Part shown: one piece after another, positions 1-7,975 of the stretch
How positions within the stretch are numbered: position 1 is the first letter of the stretch
Layout: the number at the start of each line of letters is the position of its first letter
The notes under the pieces: generated by a model
Told to the model about the DNA's origin: nothing
Seen by the model: the letters and a program-made list of their open reading frames with translations, nothing else
Database searches by the model: none
Translations under genes and position numbers: made by a program
Source: an uncultured Coriobacteriaceae bacterium
GTDB lineage: Bacteria; Actinomycetota; Coriobacteriia; Coriobacteriales; Eggerthellaceae
Reading direction: 5' to 3'
Length of the DNA: 64,000 nucleotides
NCBI GenBank assembly: GCA_902768975.1
Contig: CACXMZ010000001.1
Span: forward strand, 62,001-126,000

Positions 1-2
1 TC

Positions 3-1109
3 GTCATTGCTATTATTGCCCACCCCGTGAGCATGCTGGGCAGGTTTATGGCGCTCCCACCCTTGGTCTGGATTGGCAAGCGCAGCTACGGAATGTACCT
101 GTGGCACTACCCTATTCTGCTCCTTATGACCAACCCTAATGCGACGACAGACCCCCACCCCCTGTGGCTTCTGCTTGAATTCGCATTGATTATTGTTGTT
201 TCGCACCTGTCTTATACCTTTATCGAAAACCCCATCCGTCACGGAGCTATTGGAAACTGGCTGCACGACGTTCGCAGTGGCGCCATCAATGCACGCGACT
301 TTATATACGACCACCGCATTCAAGGCATCGCAGGTGCCCTGGCCGTGCTCGTGGCCATAGGCGGCCTAGTGCTGGTGCCCGACGTTCAGGGCATTAAGAA
401 TATGGAAGCCCTCCAGCAAGCTTCGGAAGAAACGCAAAAGCAACTCGAAGAAGCCCGCCAGGCCGAAAAGGCAACGCGGGTATATGATGTCTTGCTCGTG
501 GGCGACTCGGTTTCGGTGCGAACCATCCCCTACTTCCAGGAAACCTTCCCCACAGGCCTCATCGACTCGGCTATTAACCGCCAGCTCGGCGAAGCCATCG
601 ACATTTATACGGCCTACGAAAAGCAGGGCGCTCTTAACGACGACACTATTCTGGTCTTTGCCCTGGGCACCAATGGCCCCATTACCACCGAAATGATGGA
701 AAACCTCGTTGCTGCCGTGGGTAACCATACCACCTATTTTGTGACCATTCGTGCACCGGAAGACTGGACCGACGCTAACAATGCCATCATCTACGACGTA
801 GCGCAAAACCACAGCAATGTAAACATGATTGACTGGTCAGTTTTAAGCTCTGGCCACGACGACTGGTTCGACGGTGACGGTACCCATCTTACGGAAGCTT
901 CGGCCCAAACCTATGTGGAAATGATTCGTGAAGCCATTGGCTACACCACTCCCGCCAACGCAGAAACCGTGGGCGACACCGCAAGTGACATCTATGGCGT
1001 TGCCCTGGGCAACAGCGAAAATGTACTTTCATCGCAAAACGCCGAAGAAAAAGTCCAAATGGTGCGTGACGTTATTTCCCAAATGACCACATCAAAAGAG
1101 CCCGCCTAA
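3..1109 (+). CDS. Acyltransferase-3 / SGNH-fold protein, 3' part only
   Basis: The frame is open to the left edge, so the 5' end lies outside the window; the GTG at 27 is an internal codon, not a reliable start. The first ~90 residues look like the end of an OafA/YrhL-type membrane acyltransferase (SYGMYLWHYP motif near residue 30, then two membrane spans). A charged linker follows, then a C-terminal SGNH-hydrolase-like domain with GDS (LLVGDS), GTNG and DGTH motifs, i.e. Ser, Gly, Asn and the Asp/His pair. By family, such proteins O-acetylate cell-wall or surface polysaccharide at the membrane. The gene ends in a terminator whose loop holds the stop codon. Confidence 0.85.
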   Translation, partial: VIAIIAHPVSMLGRFMALPPLVWIGKRSYGMYLWHYPILLLMTNPNATTDPHPLWLLLEFALIIVVSHLSYTFIENPIRHGAIGNWLHDVRSGAINARDFIYDHRIQGIAGALAVLVAIGGLVLVPDVQGIKNMEALQQASEETQKQLEEARQAEKATRVYDVLLVGDSVSVRTIPYFQETFPTGLIDSAINRQLGEAIDIYTAYEKQGALNDDTILVFALGTNGPITTEMMENLVAAVGNHTTYFVTIRAPEDWTDANNAIIYDVAQNHSNVNMIDWSVLSSGHDDWFDGDGTHLTEASAQTYVEMIREAIGYTTPANAETVGDTASDIYGVALGNSENVLSSQNAEEKVQMVRDVISQMTTSKEPA

Positions 1110-1119
1110 GCGGGCTCTT
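1096..1119. terminator. Bidirectional intrinsic terminator
   Basis: A perfect 10-bp stem (1096-1105 with 1110-1119) encloses a 4-nt loop, CTAA. The TAA stop codon of the plus-strand acyltransferase gene lies inside the loop. A short T run follows on the minus strand, so it can also terminate rpsA transcription coming from the right. Confidence 0.8.
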
Positions 1120-1146
1120 CATTACTGTGTGCGATAAGGCTTACGA

Positions 1147-2580
1147 CTAGTCGTCGTCTTCGTCCTTGTCGTCGTCTGCCTCTTCTTCAGCTTCCTCGGC
1201 GGCTTCTTCAGCCTCTTCGGCAGCTTCTTCAGCAGCCTCTTCGGCTTCCTCGGCGGCTTCTTCAGCTGCTTCTTCCGCAGCCTCTTCGGCTTCCTCGGCA
1301 GCCTCTTCGGCTTCCTCGGCAGCTTCTTCAGCAGCCTCTTCGGCAGCTTCCACAGCTTCTTCAGCGGCTTCTTCGCCAGCTTCAGCAGCCATGGCGTCTT
1401 CGTATTCTTCTTCAGAGGCAGCAGCGCGGTTGGCAGCTACTTCAGCAGGATCGGGCTCGGCCACTTCAATTTCAATGCCCAGTTCTTCGGCAGCAGCCTT
1501 CATGGAAAGGCTAATGCGGCGACGTTCGGCATTGACTTCCATAACCTTAACCTTCACTTCGTCGCCCGGCTTAACAACCTGGGAAGGCGTTTCGATGTGA
1601 CGGTCGGCCATTTCAGAAATGTGTACGAGGCCTTCAACGTTTTCGTTCAGTTCAATAAAGGCACCGAAGGGAACGGTCTTAGTAACCTTGCCATCTACGA
1701 TAGCACCCAGCGGGAAGCTTTCAACAAGCTTTACCCAAGGGTCTTCGGTGGTCTGCTTCAAACCAAGGGAAATGCGTTCGCGGCTCAGGTCCACGTCGAG
1801 CACTTCCACTTCCACTTCGTCGCCCACCTTGACGACTTCGCTCGGGTGGTTCACATGGCTCCAGGAAAGTTCGGAAATATGAACCAGGCCGTCGATGCCG
1901 CCCAGGTCCACGAAAGCACCGAAGTCCACGATGGAAGAAACGGTGCCCTTCAGGCGCATGCCCTTTTCCAGCTTCTGCAGGATTTCGGCACGTTCGCTCT
2001 TGCGACCTTCTTCAAGCAGCACGCGGCGGGAAAGCACCACGTTGTTGCGGTTGCGGTCCATTTCGATAACGCGCGCTTCAATGGCGGTACCCAGGTACAT
2101 GTCCAGGTCCTTCACGCGGCGCAGGTCAACGAGGGAAGCAGGCAGGAAGCCGCGCAGGCCGATGTCCAGAATAAGACCGCCCTTGACGACTTCGATAACT
2201 TCACCAGTAACAATTTCGCCAGCCTTGAATTTTTCTTCCACAGAAATCCAAGCGCGTTCGTATTCAGCACGCTTCTTGGAAAGAATCAGGCGGCCGTCCT
2301 TGTCTTCTTTTTGAAGCACGAGGGCTTCGATCTTTTCGCCAACTTCAACGATGTCGGCAGGGTTGGCGTCCTTGCGAATAGAAAGTTCGCGGGAAGGAAT
2401 AACGCCTTCGCTCTTAAAGCCAATGTCCACCAGTACTTCGTCGTGTTCAATCTTGACGACCGTACCGTCTACCAAATCCCCTTCGTCGAATTCGGTAAGG
2501 GTGCCATCGATCATCTGGTTCATCTGTTCTTCAGATACATCCTGAAAGTCGATGACGGACGTGTTCTTGATTTCGGTCAA
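1147..2580 (-). CDS. rpsA: 30S ribosomal protein S1
   Basis: Four consecutive S1 (OB-fold) RNA-binding domains at about residues 35-105, 120-185, 205-275 and 290-360 identify ribosomal protein S1, which helps load mRNA on the 30S subunit. The start is TTG, chosen because GAAAGGGG lies about 7 nt upstream. After the fourth domain comes a ~100-residue tail dominated by EEA/AEEA units that ends in an Asp-rich segment; the repetitive part lies near 1165-1390. The tail is unusual for S1. The promoter is probably at 2739-2747. The gene is monocistronic. Confidence 0.95.
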   Translation of the reverse strand: MTEIKNTSVIDFQDVSEEQMNQMIDGTLTEFDEGDLVDGTVVKIEHDEVLVDIGFKSEGVIPSRELSIRKDANPADIVEVGEKIEALVLQKEDKDGRLILSKKRAEYERAWISVEEKFKAGEIVTGEVIEVVKGGLILDIGLRGFLPASLVDLRRVKDLDMYLGTAIEARVIEMDRNRNNVVLSRRVLLEEGRKSERAEILQKLEKGMRLKGTVSSIVDFGAFVDLGGIDGLVHISELSWSHVNHPSEVVKVGDEVEVEVLDVDLSRERISLGLKQTTEDPWVKLVESFPLGAIVDGKVTKTVPFGAFIELNENVEGLVHISEMADRHIETPSQVVKPGDEVKVKVMEVNAERRRISLSMKAAAEELGIEIEVAEPDPAEVAANRAAASEEEYEDAMAAEAGEEAAEEAVEAAEEAAEEAAEEAEEAAEEAEEAAEEAAEEAAEEAEEAAEEAAEEAEEAAEEAEEEADDDKDEDDD

Positions 2581-2709
2581 AACGGACCCCTTTCATTTTG
2601 GGGACCTTCGGAGTAGTGCTATGCGAAGTGCGTTTTGCCACGTATTTGCTGGTGGGCGCCTACGTGTGCCTCGATTGCCAACAGTTCCTCTAGGTCCAAC
2701 ATTACCTGC

Positions 2710-2750
2710 TGCACAACCTATTTTGTGCAAGCTGGAAAATTGTAGCACAG
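2710..2750 (-). promoter_or_regulatory. Putative rpsA promoter with extended -10 and a leader inverted repeat
   Basis: On the minus strand TGCTACAAT (2739-2747) is an extended -10 motif (TGn plus TACAAT). No convincing -35 is seen. Just downstream, TGCACAA and TTGTGCA (2710-2716, 2723-2729) form an inverted repeat with a 6-nt spacer that could be an operator or a leader hairpin. The rest of the 348-bp gap 2581-2928 holds only this and the hairpin at 2834-2887. Confidence 0.5.
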
Positions 2751-2833
2751 CAAGCGCCAATTACTCACAGAATTCAAGAAGGCGACACGGGGGTGTTTAA
2801 GGCCCGCAGGTGGTCGAAGAGTCAGCAACAAAG

Positions 2834-2887
2834 AAGCTGCGGGGCCCTACCCGAAGGCGTGGCAGCCAAGGGTAGGGCCCCGAGCTT
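2834..2887 (-). terminator. Strong GC-rich hairpin after the pilus operon
   Basis: An 18-bp stem with one bulged G (2834-2852 with 2870-2887) encloses a 17-nt loop. It lies 41 bp past the stop of the pilO-like gene and is the likely end of the pilus transcript. The minus-strand flank is only moderately T-rich, so an RNA-stabilising hairpin is also possible. Confidence 0.55.
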
Positions 2888-2928
2888 CCCAGCTTCAGTT
2901 CGTTGATTTTTGGCAAAACGGCGGAACC

Positions 2929-3519
2929 CTAAGCCTTTTCGTAGAAGATGGCGTGTAAACCAACGGCGTAGGGCGAGTCAACATTGCGGGCAGTATTCAC
3001 GCCCACACGCGCATTACCCGTACGGTTGTCGGTGCTGTTGGTAGACGAAATGGACGCCGAATCTATGGTGCAGGCAAAGGGACCGCTTTCAAGCTGAGTC
3101 ATAACCGCACGCCCCGCTTCTATGCTTTCGCAACCAAAGGTGATGGTTACCCCACGAGCCACCACGCCTTCGGAAGAAAAGTCCAGGTCGTCAAAGGAAA
3201 GTTTATAGTCCTTTGTCGTGGCAAGAATGGTATTAAGCTGGGCCATGAGGGCCGTCGTATTGTCGTATTCAGGCAAGCTCGCTGGCTTGGCGCCCGCCTT
3301 TTTCTGGGCATCGATTGCTTCCTGCATGGTAGCCAGCTTGGCAACCTTGTTGGTGGCTACCAGCGTTTGTGCTTCCGTTTCAGCGATTTCAGCGTCGATG
3401 CGCATCTTTTCGTTTGCCGTGCCCTGCCATACAAGCATGAACCACAAAAGGCCAAGCAGAATAAGGGCCAGAATAAGCAGCAAGACTTTTTCGCGCTTCG
3501 AGAAGGTATAGCTCAACAT
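2929..3519 (-). CDS. pilO: PilO-like type IV pilus inner-membrane protein
   Basis: A 196-residue protein with a short cytoplasmic N-terminus, one membrane span (about residues 12-30), a coiled-coil stretch (35-70) and a small C-terminal domain. The family is too divergent to prove by motif. The call rests on size, architecture and position directly after pilM and pilN-like genes, which form the PilMNO platform-alignment complex in type IV pili. It starts 2 nt past the stop of the preceding gene. The C-terminus is rich in Ser/Thr/Asn. It is the last gene of the operon. Confidence 0.7.
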   Translation of the reverse strand: MLSYTFSKREKVLLLILALILLGLLWFMLVWQGTANEKMRIDAEIAETEAQTLVATNKVAKLATMQEAIDAQKKAGAKPASLPEYDNTTALMAQLNTILATTKDYKLSFDDLDFSSEGVVARGVTITFGCESIEAGRAVMTQLESGPFACTIDSASISSTNSTDNRTGNARVGVNTARNVDSPYAVGLHAIFYEKA

Positions 3520-3521
3520 GC

Positions 3522-4163
3522 TTACTGCCCTCCTTCGCTTTCTGCGCCAACAAGGGTAATCTGCAGGCTCGCCGCAACCGTGTTGCCGGCTTCGGTTTCA
3601 CTTTGTGCTTCCCCTTCAGTTGGAGCCTTGCTTGAAGAACTCTGTTCATTCGCCATGGTTACCGCAACGCTTTCAACCATAGACTGGGCACGCAGAGTGT
3701 CGGCCAGTTTGCCCAGCTCGTCGAGGGTAATGCCTTTCACGTTCACTACCAACGTGCCGTCTGAAGTGCTCGCCGCCGTAACCGTCGCACGGGGCTGCAC
3801 AACCGTACCCACCATGTCCATGACAGACAGGGCGTCGATGGCACCTTCGGTGGAAATGCCGGTATATGAACGATACTCTTCAAGAACGGTGTCGTAGTTT
3901 TCGAGCTGCTTTTGGACGGCTTCGAGTTCCTGCTGGGCAGCCGCAAGTTCAGCGTTCTTGTGGTTAACCTGTTCAAATACGTCAAAGATGGCAAATTTTG
4001 CAAATGCCGCGCCAAGCAGGGCCACGACCGCAAGGGCTAGGAGGTATTTCCAAACGCCGCGCGTTTTGCTTTCACGCACGAGTAAGTTCATGCCCCTCTT
4101 TGTGGGCAAGGCCGTGCTTGCAGCAGGGGCAGCACCGATGGGCTTGTTCAGGTCCAGAGCCAT
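3522..4163 (-). CDS. pilN: PilN-like type IV pilus assembly protein
   Basis: 213 residues: an N-terminal Pro/Ala-rich cytoplasmic segment that in PilN families contacts PilM, one membrane span (about 40-60), a heptad-like coiled coil (65-95) and an alpha/beta C-terminal domain ending in a low-complexity Ser/Glu stretch. The ATG abuts the stop of the pilM gene, so translation is probably coupled. The function, an extracytoplasmic partner of PilM/PilO, is inferred from architecture and order. Confidence 0.75.
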   Translation of the reverse strand: MALDLNKPIGAAPAASTALPTKRGMNLLVRESKTRGVWKYLLALAVVALLGAAFAKFAIFDVFEQVNHKNAELAAAQQELEAVQKQLENYDTVLEEYRSYTGISTEGAIDALSVMDMVGTVVQPRATVTAASTSDGTLVVNVKGITLDELGKLADTLRAQSMVESVAVTMANEQSSSSKAPTEGEAQSETEAGNTVAASLQITLVGAESEGGQ

Positions 4164-5171
4164 TTACATCGCCTCGCCTTCAAGCATGGCAGCCACGGCC
4201 AAAGCCGCAATGGGGCCATGTTCTTGGCCGCGCGCTTCGGGGGGCAAAAGCACTTCGATACTGTCGGAAGGTACGGAAACGGCTTCAGCAATATGGCTGG
4301 TCAACTGCGGAATTTGTGCGCCGCCACCCAAGAAATACATCTGCTCGATGTTCTGTTCGGGCGTATTGAAGTTATAGAAATTCACCACGCGGCTCACTTC
4401 GATGGCGAAGCGGTCGTACACCATCTGGCACTGGGGGGTGTCCAGGGCGCCGTCGAAGTTATTGTATTTGTAACTGCTTGCCGTATACGGGTCTATGCCA
4501 TAGGTTTCAGCGATGACATTGTCGATTTCATCGCAGCCAAATTCAATGGTTTTCGAAGCTTCGTAGTGGGCACCGCGGAAGAGCGAAACCGTTACGTCGG
4601 TATGGCCAATGTCGACAAAGACCACGTCCTTTTCCGCGTCGGCGGGAACTCGTTCAATATGCGAACGAAGCAGGCGCATATAGCCAAGTGGCGCCGGGAT
4701 AATACCGCGGAGCTTAAAGCCTGCTTTGCGCAGAATAGATTCGTAGCTCGTGCTGAGTTTCTTCGGGCATGCCGCTGCAAAAAGTTCCAAGCCAACTGCC
4801 TTGCCAGCGTCGTCAAGCACGATTTCGTCAACCGCATAGTCGTAAGTGTATTCGCCTGCGTCACCCGAAATGAAGTCGCGGAATTCATACGGCAGGTTAA
4901 GCACCACTTCGCTTTCGCTCATGGCAGGAAGCGTTACGTGGCGGAAAAAGGCCTGGGAAGAAGAAAGAACCAGGTTGCATGCTTTTTCACGCACATGCTG
5001 GCCGCTGCGTACCTGACGCAGGAAGCTTGCCATGGTTTCGGGCGACGTAATGCGCCCTTCGTCGGTGGTGTTTTCGGGCATGCGCGCGGAAATCAGACGA
5101 ACCTTACCGCCTTCGCGCACTGCAATTTTGCAATTATTACCACCAATGTCTATGCCGGCACAATTCGCCAT
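4164..5171 (-). CDS. pilM: PilM-type actin-like pilus assembly protein
   Basis: 335 residues with the actin/FtsA-like nucleotide-binding signature. The N-terminal phosphate-1 motif is GIDIGGNNCKIAV, the phosphate-2 motif is VVFVDIGHTDVTVSLF, and the adenosine motif is YFLGGGAQIP. PilM is cytoplasmic and links the pilus motor/platform to PilN. The start is ATG with AAGGGG upstream. An 86-bp gap to pilD contains an inverted repeat (5227-5246), so an internal promoter is possible here. Confidence 0.9.
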   Translation of the reverse strand: MANCAGIDIGGNNCKIAVREGGKVRLISARMPENTTDEGRITSPETMASFLRQVRSGQHVREKACNLVLSSSQAFFRHVTLPAMSESEVVLNLPYEFRDFISGDAGEYTYDYAVDEIVLDDAGKAVGLELFAAACPKKLSTSYESILRKAGFKLRGIIPAPLGYMRLLRSHIERVPADAEKDVVFVDIGHTDVTVSLFRGAHYEASKTIEFGCDEIDNVIAETYGIDPYTASSYKYNNFDGALDTPQCQMVYDRFAIEVSRVVNFYNFNTPEQNIEQMYFLGGGAQIPQLTSHIAEAVSVPSDSIEVLLPPEARGQEHGPIAALAVAAMLEGEAM

Positions 5172-5226
5172 GCCACTTATTCCCCTTACCTGCGTAACAC
5201 GTTTATACGTACCGTTCTATTTTACC

Positions 5227-5246
5227 GCACAAATGCATACTTGTGC
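5227..5246. promoter_or_regulatory. Inverted repeat upstream of pilM
   Basis: GCACAA and TTGTGC separated by 8 nt, located ~55 bp before the pilM start in the gap that follows pilD. The same half-sites, 6 nt apart, occur in the rpsA leader (2711-2728). The minus strand also has a possible -10 (TAAAAT) just downstream. It could be an operator or chance. Confidence 0.35.
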
Positions 5247-5257
5247 AGGTGAAACGC

Positions 5258-6151
5258 CTAAAAGAGCCCCGCATACCACATGACCAGCTGCCGCCCGACC
5301 ACCATGGTAATAATGCATGCTGCAGCAATGGCAGGACCAAACACAATGGGCGCATGGCGCAGGTTCAGCTCCTCTGCTTCGCCCGTAAAGCCCACTTCTT
5401 CGAGGATGCTCGCGCGTTCTTCATGGGCCTTGAGTTCGCGCTGCTGCTTTACGAGGGCGGAAATTATGCCAATGAAGCAGGCGATCATAATTAAGAAAAG
5501 GCAGGCGCGCCACCCGAAGTACAAACCTGCCACAAAGAAAAGTTTGATGTCTCCCCCGCCCATGCTGTCGCGCCCGAGCACGCGGTCGGCAATAAGCACC
5601 ACGGCCAAAAGGGGCAACGCAATGGCAAAGGCACCAATGAGGGACTCAAGCGCCACGGCGGAGGCATCTATCTGACCAAGCACGGGGCCTGCCAGCACGA
5701 TATAGGCCACCCGCACCGCAATAGCAGCCAGGATGCAGGCGTCGGGAATGGTGCGCGAGTCAATGTCTACCAGCGAAGCGTAGAGCAGAATGGCCGCCAA
5801 AATGAGCCAATGAAGCGTATGAAGTGAAAAAGCTTCGCCCCACAGTACGTCTGCCACCACAATGGCAGCAAAGCTTATGCCCGCAACGAGTTCTACCAGG
5901 GGGTAGCGCGCCGAAAGGCCTGCCCCGCAGTGCGTGCACTTCCCCCCTTGAAGCAGCCAACTCAAAAGCGGGATGAGCTCCAATGCGCCGAGCGTCTGGC
6001 CGCAATGAGGGCAATGGCTGCGCCCCGTGAGCACACTTTCACCCGTTTCCCTGCGCAGTGCCGCACAGTTAACAAAGCTGCCAACACAGGCGCCAAGTAC
6101 AAAGGCTAAAAGCGCTGCTGGTACAAGAAATTGTGGGAGCACGTAGGGCAC
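5258..6151 (-). CDS. pilD: Prepilin peptidase (leader peptidase / N-methyltransferase)
   Basis: 297-residue polytopic protein of the A24A family. The N-terminal domain carries the four-cysteine site (CPHC and CTHC, residues ~47-75). The two catalytic aspartates lie in DIDSRTIPD and in GGGDIKLF. It cleaves class III signal peptides after Gly and methylates the new N-terminus, so it should process the GF(T)xxE pilins of this locus. The GTG start has only a weak Shine-Dalgarno. It lies beyond the pilA terminator and must rely on read-through or its own promoter. Confidence 0.95.
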   Translation of the reverse strand: MPYVLPQFLVPAALLAFVLGACVGSFVNCAALRRETGESVLTGRSHCPHCGQTLGALELIPLLSWLLQGGKCTHCGAGLSARYPLVELVAGISFAAIVVADVLWGEAFSLHTLHWLILAAILLYASLVDIDSRTIPDACILAAIAVRVAYIVLAGPVLGQIDASAVALESLIGAFAIALPLLAVVLIADRVLGRDSMGGGDIKLFFVAGLYFGWRACLFLIMIACFIGIISALVKQQRELKAHEERASILEEVGFTGEAEELNLRHAPIVFGPAIAAACIITMVVGRQLVMWYAGLF

Positions 6152-6176
6152 GACTATCTGGCTTCCTTTATAAAAA

Positions 6177-6200
6177 CGGGGCTTGGAAACCCAAGCCCCG
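6177..6200 (-). terminator. Terminator after the major pilin gene
   Basis: A perfect 10-bp stem (6177-6186 with 6191-6200) with an AAAC-type loop, followed on the minus strand by five T. It lies 23 bp past the pilA stop. It would let pilA be expressed at a level different from that of the downstream genes. Confidence 0.85.
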
Positions 6201-6222
6201 CACTCACTTCAAACGGGAAGGC

Positions 6223-6639
6223 CTAGCCTTCAGGGTATTCGTAACCCGCGCCGTTGTTGCCGTCGCTTTCAACGGTCACATGGGCGCCGTTGGTGTCGAA
6301 GAATTCAACATCTACCGCATGGGTGCGGTCCGAGAAGGTAAAGGCCTGGGAAGAACCGTCTTCGAAGAGCACGGTTACCTTATTGTCTTCATTAAGGCCC
6401 GAATAGGTTGACGTAATTTCATGGTTGGGATTGCTCATCCATTCGGCCTGAGCGAGTGCATACAGGGCGCGCGCGTTAGCTTTGTCGGCGCTGTCCTTCG
6501 CGTTGTCGAGCTGGGCGGCAAAAACAGGAATCGCAATAGCTACCAGTACCGCAATAATAGCGATAACAATGAGCAATTCCATGAGCGTAAAACCGCTGCT
6601 CTTGCGTTTAGCAATTTGTTCTTTCATTTGCTGAAGCAT
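6223..6639 (-). CDS. pilA: Major type IV pilin (small prepilin)
   Basis: 138 residues from the ATG at 6639, chosen over the ATG 18 nt upstream because AAAGGAG sits 7 nt before it. A basic leader ends SSG, followed by FTLMELLIVIAIIAVLVAIA: the prepilin peptidase site with Glu at +5 and a hydrophobic N-terminal helix. The C-terminal globular part is short and acidic, with no cysteine pair. A dedicated promoter and a strong terminator mark it as the abundant subunit. By family it polymerises into the pilus fibre. Confidence 0.92.
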   Translation of the reverse strand: MLQQMKEQIAKRKSSGFTLMELLIVIAIIAVLVAIAIPVFAAQLDNAKDSADKANARALYALAQAEWMSNPNHEITSTYSGLNEDNKVTVLFEDGSSQAFTFSDRTHAVDVEFFDTNGAHVTVESDGNNGAGYEYPEG

Positions 6640-6692
6640 AGGGCGCTCCTTTTCCAACCAACACGTAAGCTCTCTTGCTTCTACGAACTAAT

Positions 6693-6722
6693 AGTATACC
6701 TCTAACCTGCACTTTTATACAA
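6693..6722 (-). promoter_or_regulatory. Putative pilA promoter
   Basis: Minus strand: -35 TTGTAT (6717-6722), an 18-nt spacer, and -10 TATACT (6693-6698), 54 bp before the pilA ATG. It occupies the 103-bp gap between pilC and pilA. Confidence 0.55.
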
Positions 6723-6742
6723 TATGCCACTCAATTGTTCTT

Positions 6743-7954
6743 TTATGCCCCCATGCCTCCGTACATGGTAAACATGGGCAAATACACCGCTAGAAGGATA
6801 ACGCACACCACCACAGCCAAGACCACAATAATAATGGGCTCGAGCAGTGAAAGGGCACGCGTCGACGTCGTTTCAACTTCGTTGGCATAATAGTCCGCCA
6901 TAACGTCAAGCGTATGTTCCAAAGAACCCGTCTGTTCCCCGATGCCCGTCATTTCGACTACGAGTTCAGGGAAGGCCTCCGTTTTTGCCAGACTACTTGA
7001 AAGCTGCTTGCCCGCTTCAACGTCGACCTGGGTGGATGCCAAGCTTGAAGCCATATAGGCGTTCGACATAGACCGCGCGGTAACGTCTATGGCATTGGTA
7101 ACAGGCAGACCAGCCGCCATCATCATAGACATGGTGGATGCATACTGGTGAGCACCATTGCTTTCGGCAATTTTGCCCAACACGGGAATGGAAAGACCGA
7201 GCTTGCTCCAGCTTTCGCGGAAATCGGCATTCTTTTTTGCCACCTGGATAACGATGAGGGCGACCACGATAATGCCCAATACCAGGGGGAACCACGTTGC
7301 CCACCAGTTCGAACTATTCACGAGGAACTGGGTAATGGCAGGAAGTTCCATATGCATGGATTCAAAGGTACGCGCAAAGGCGGGCACGGCAAAAGCCATG
7401 ATGACCGCAATAACCAGCACGGCCAAAACGCAGATGAAGGCAGGATAAATAAGTGCCGTACGCGCCTTCGACTTTGCCTTGGCGGTGCGTTCGTAGTATT
7501 TCCCCATACGCGCAAACACTTCTTCGAGCGTACCCGAAGCTTCACCGGCGCGAACCGACTCAATAAAGGTTGAAGGCAGGTCTTTGCCATGCTTGGCAAA
7601 ACTGTCTGCAAGGCCGTAGCCAGCAGAAACGTCGCTTGCCACTTCGCCGAGAACCGCCTTGAGTGTTTTGTCGGAGGTTTGCCCCCCTACCAGTTCCAGA
7701 GTGCGCACGATAGGCATGCCCGCCTGCAAAATAATCGAAAACTGGTTGCACATGACCGAAAGCTCTTTGTCGCGCGTGCGGACGCCGCCCAAGCGCAGGT
7801 CTGCCCCACTTGCAGGCGCCGCTTCCTTGATGCTTTCAACGATTAGGCCGCCTTCACGCAGCTTTTCAACCGCCTCTTCGCTCGTATTGGCTTCAACAAC
7901 GCCTTCAACCTGGGCACCAGCAACCGAACGACCTTTATAGTTAAATGCTTTCAT
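6743..7954 (-). CDS. pilC: Type IV pilus platform protein PilC (GspF family)
   Basis: 403 residues with two GspF repeats (about 60-185 and 265-390), each bearing the hydrophobic segments of the inner-membrane platform that couples the ATPases to pilin insertion. It begins MKAFNYKG, typical of PilC; an in-frame GTG at 7969 is directly preceded by AGGAAAGG and cannot be excluded. It follows pilT closely, forming a pilB-pilT-pilC block. Confidence 0.95.
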   Translation of the reverse strand: MKAFNYKGRSVAGAQVEGVVEANTSEEAVEKLREGGLIVESIKEAAPASGADLRLGGVRTRDKELSVMCNQFSIILQAGMPIVRTLELVGGQTSDKTLKAVLGEVASDVSAGYGLADSFAKHGKDLPSTFIESVRAGEASGTLEEVFARMGKYYERTAKAKSKARTALIYPAFICVLAVLVIAVIMAFAVPAFARTFESMHMELPAITQFLVNSSNWWATWFPLVLGIIVVALIVIQVAKKNADFRESWSKLGLSIPVLGKIAESNGAHQYASTMSMMMAAGLPVTNAIDVTARSMSNAYMASSLASTQVDVEAGKQLSSSLAKTEAFPELVVEMTGIGEQTGSLEHTLDVMADYYANEVETTSTRALSLLEPIIIVVLAVVVCVILLAVYLPMFTMYGGMGA

Positions 7955-7975
7955 AAACGCCGAACACACCCTTTC

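Noticed and set aside
1165-1400. CRISPR or satellite array
   Set aside because: The repeats are codons for EEA inside rpsA, with no constant repeat/variable spacer pattern.
1597-2616. Plus-strand open frame opposite rpsA
   Set aside because: It is the antisense shadow of the strongly conserved rpsA; no ribosome-binding site and no family resemblance.
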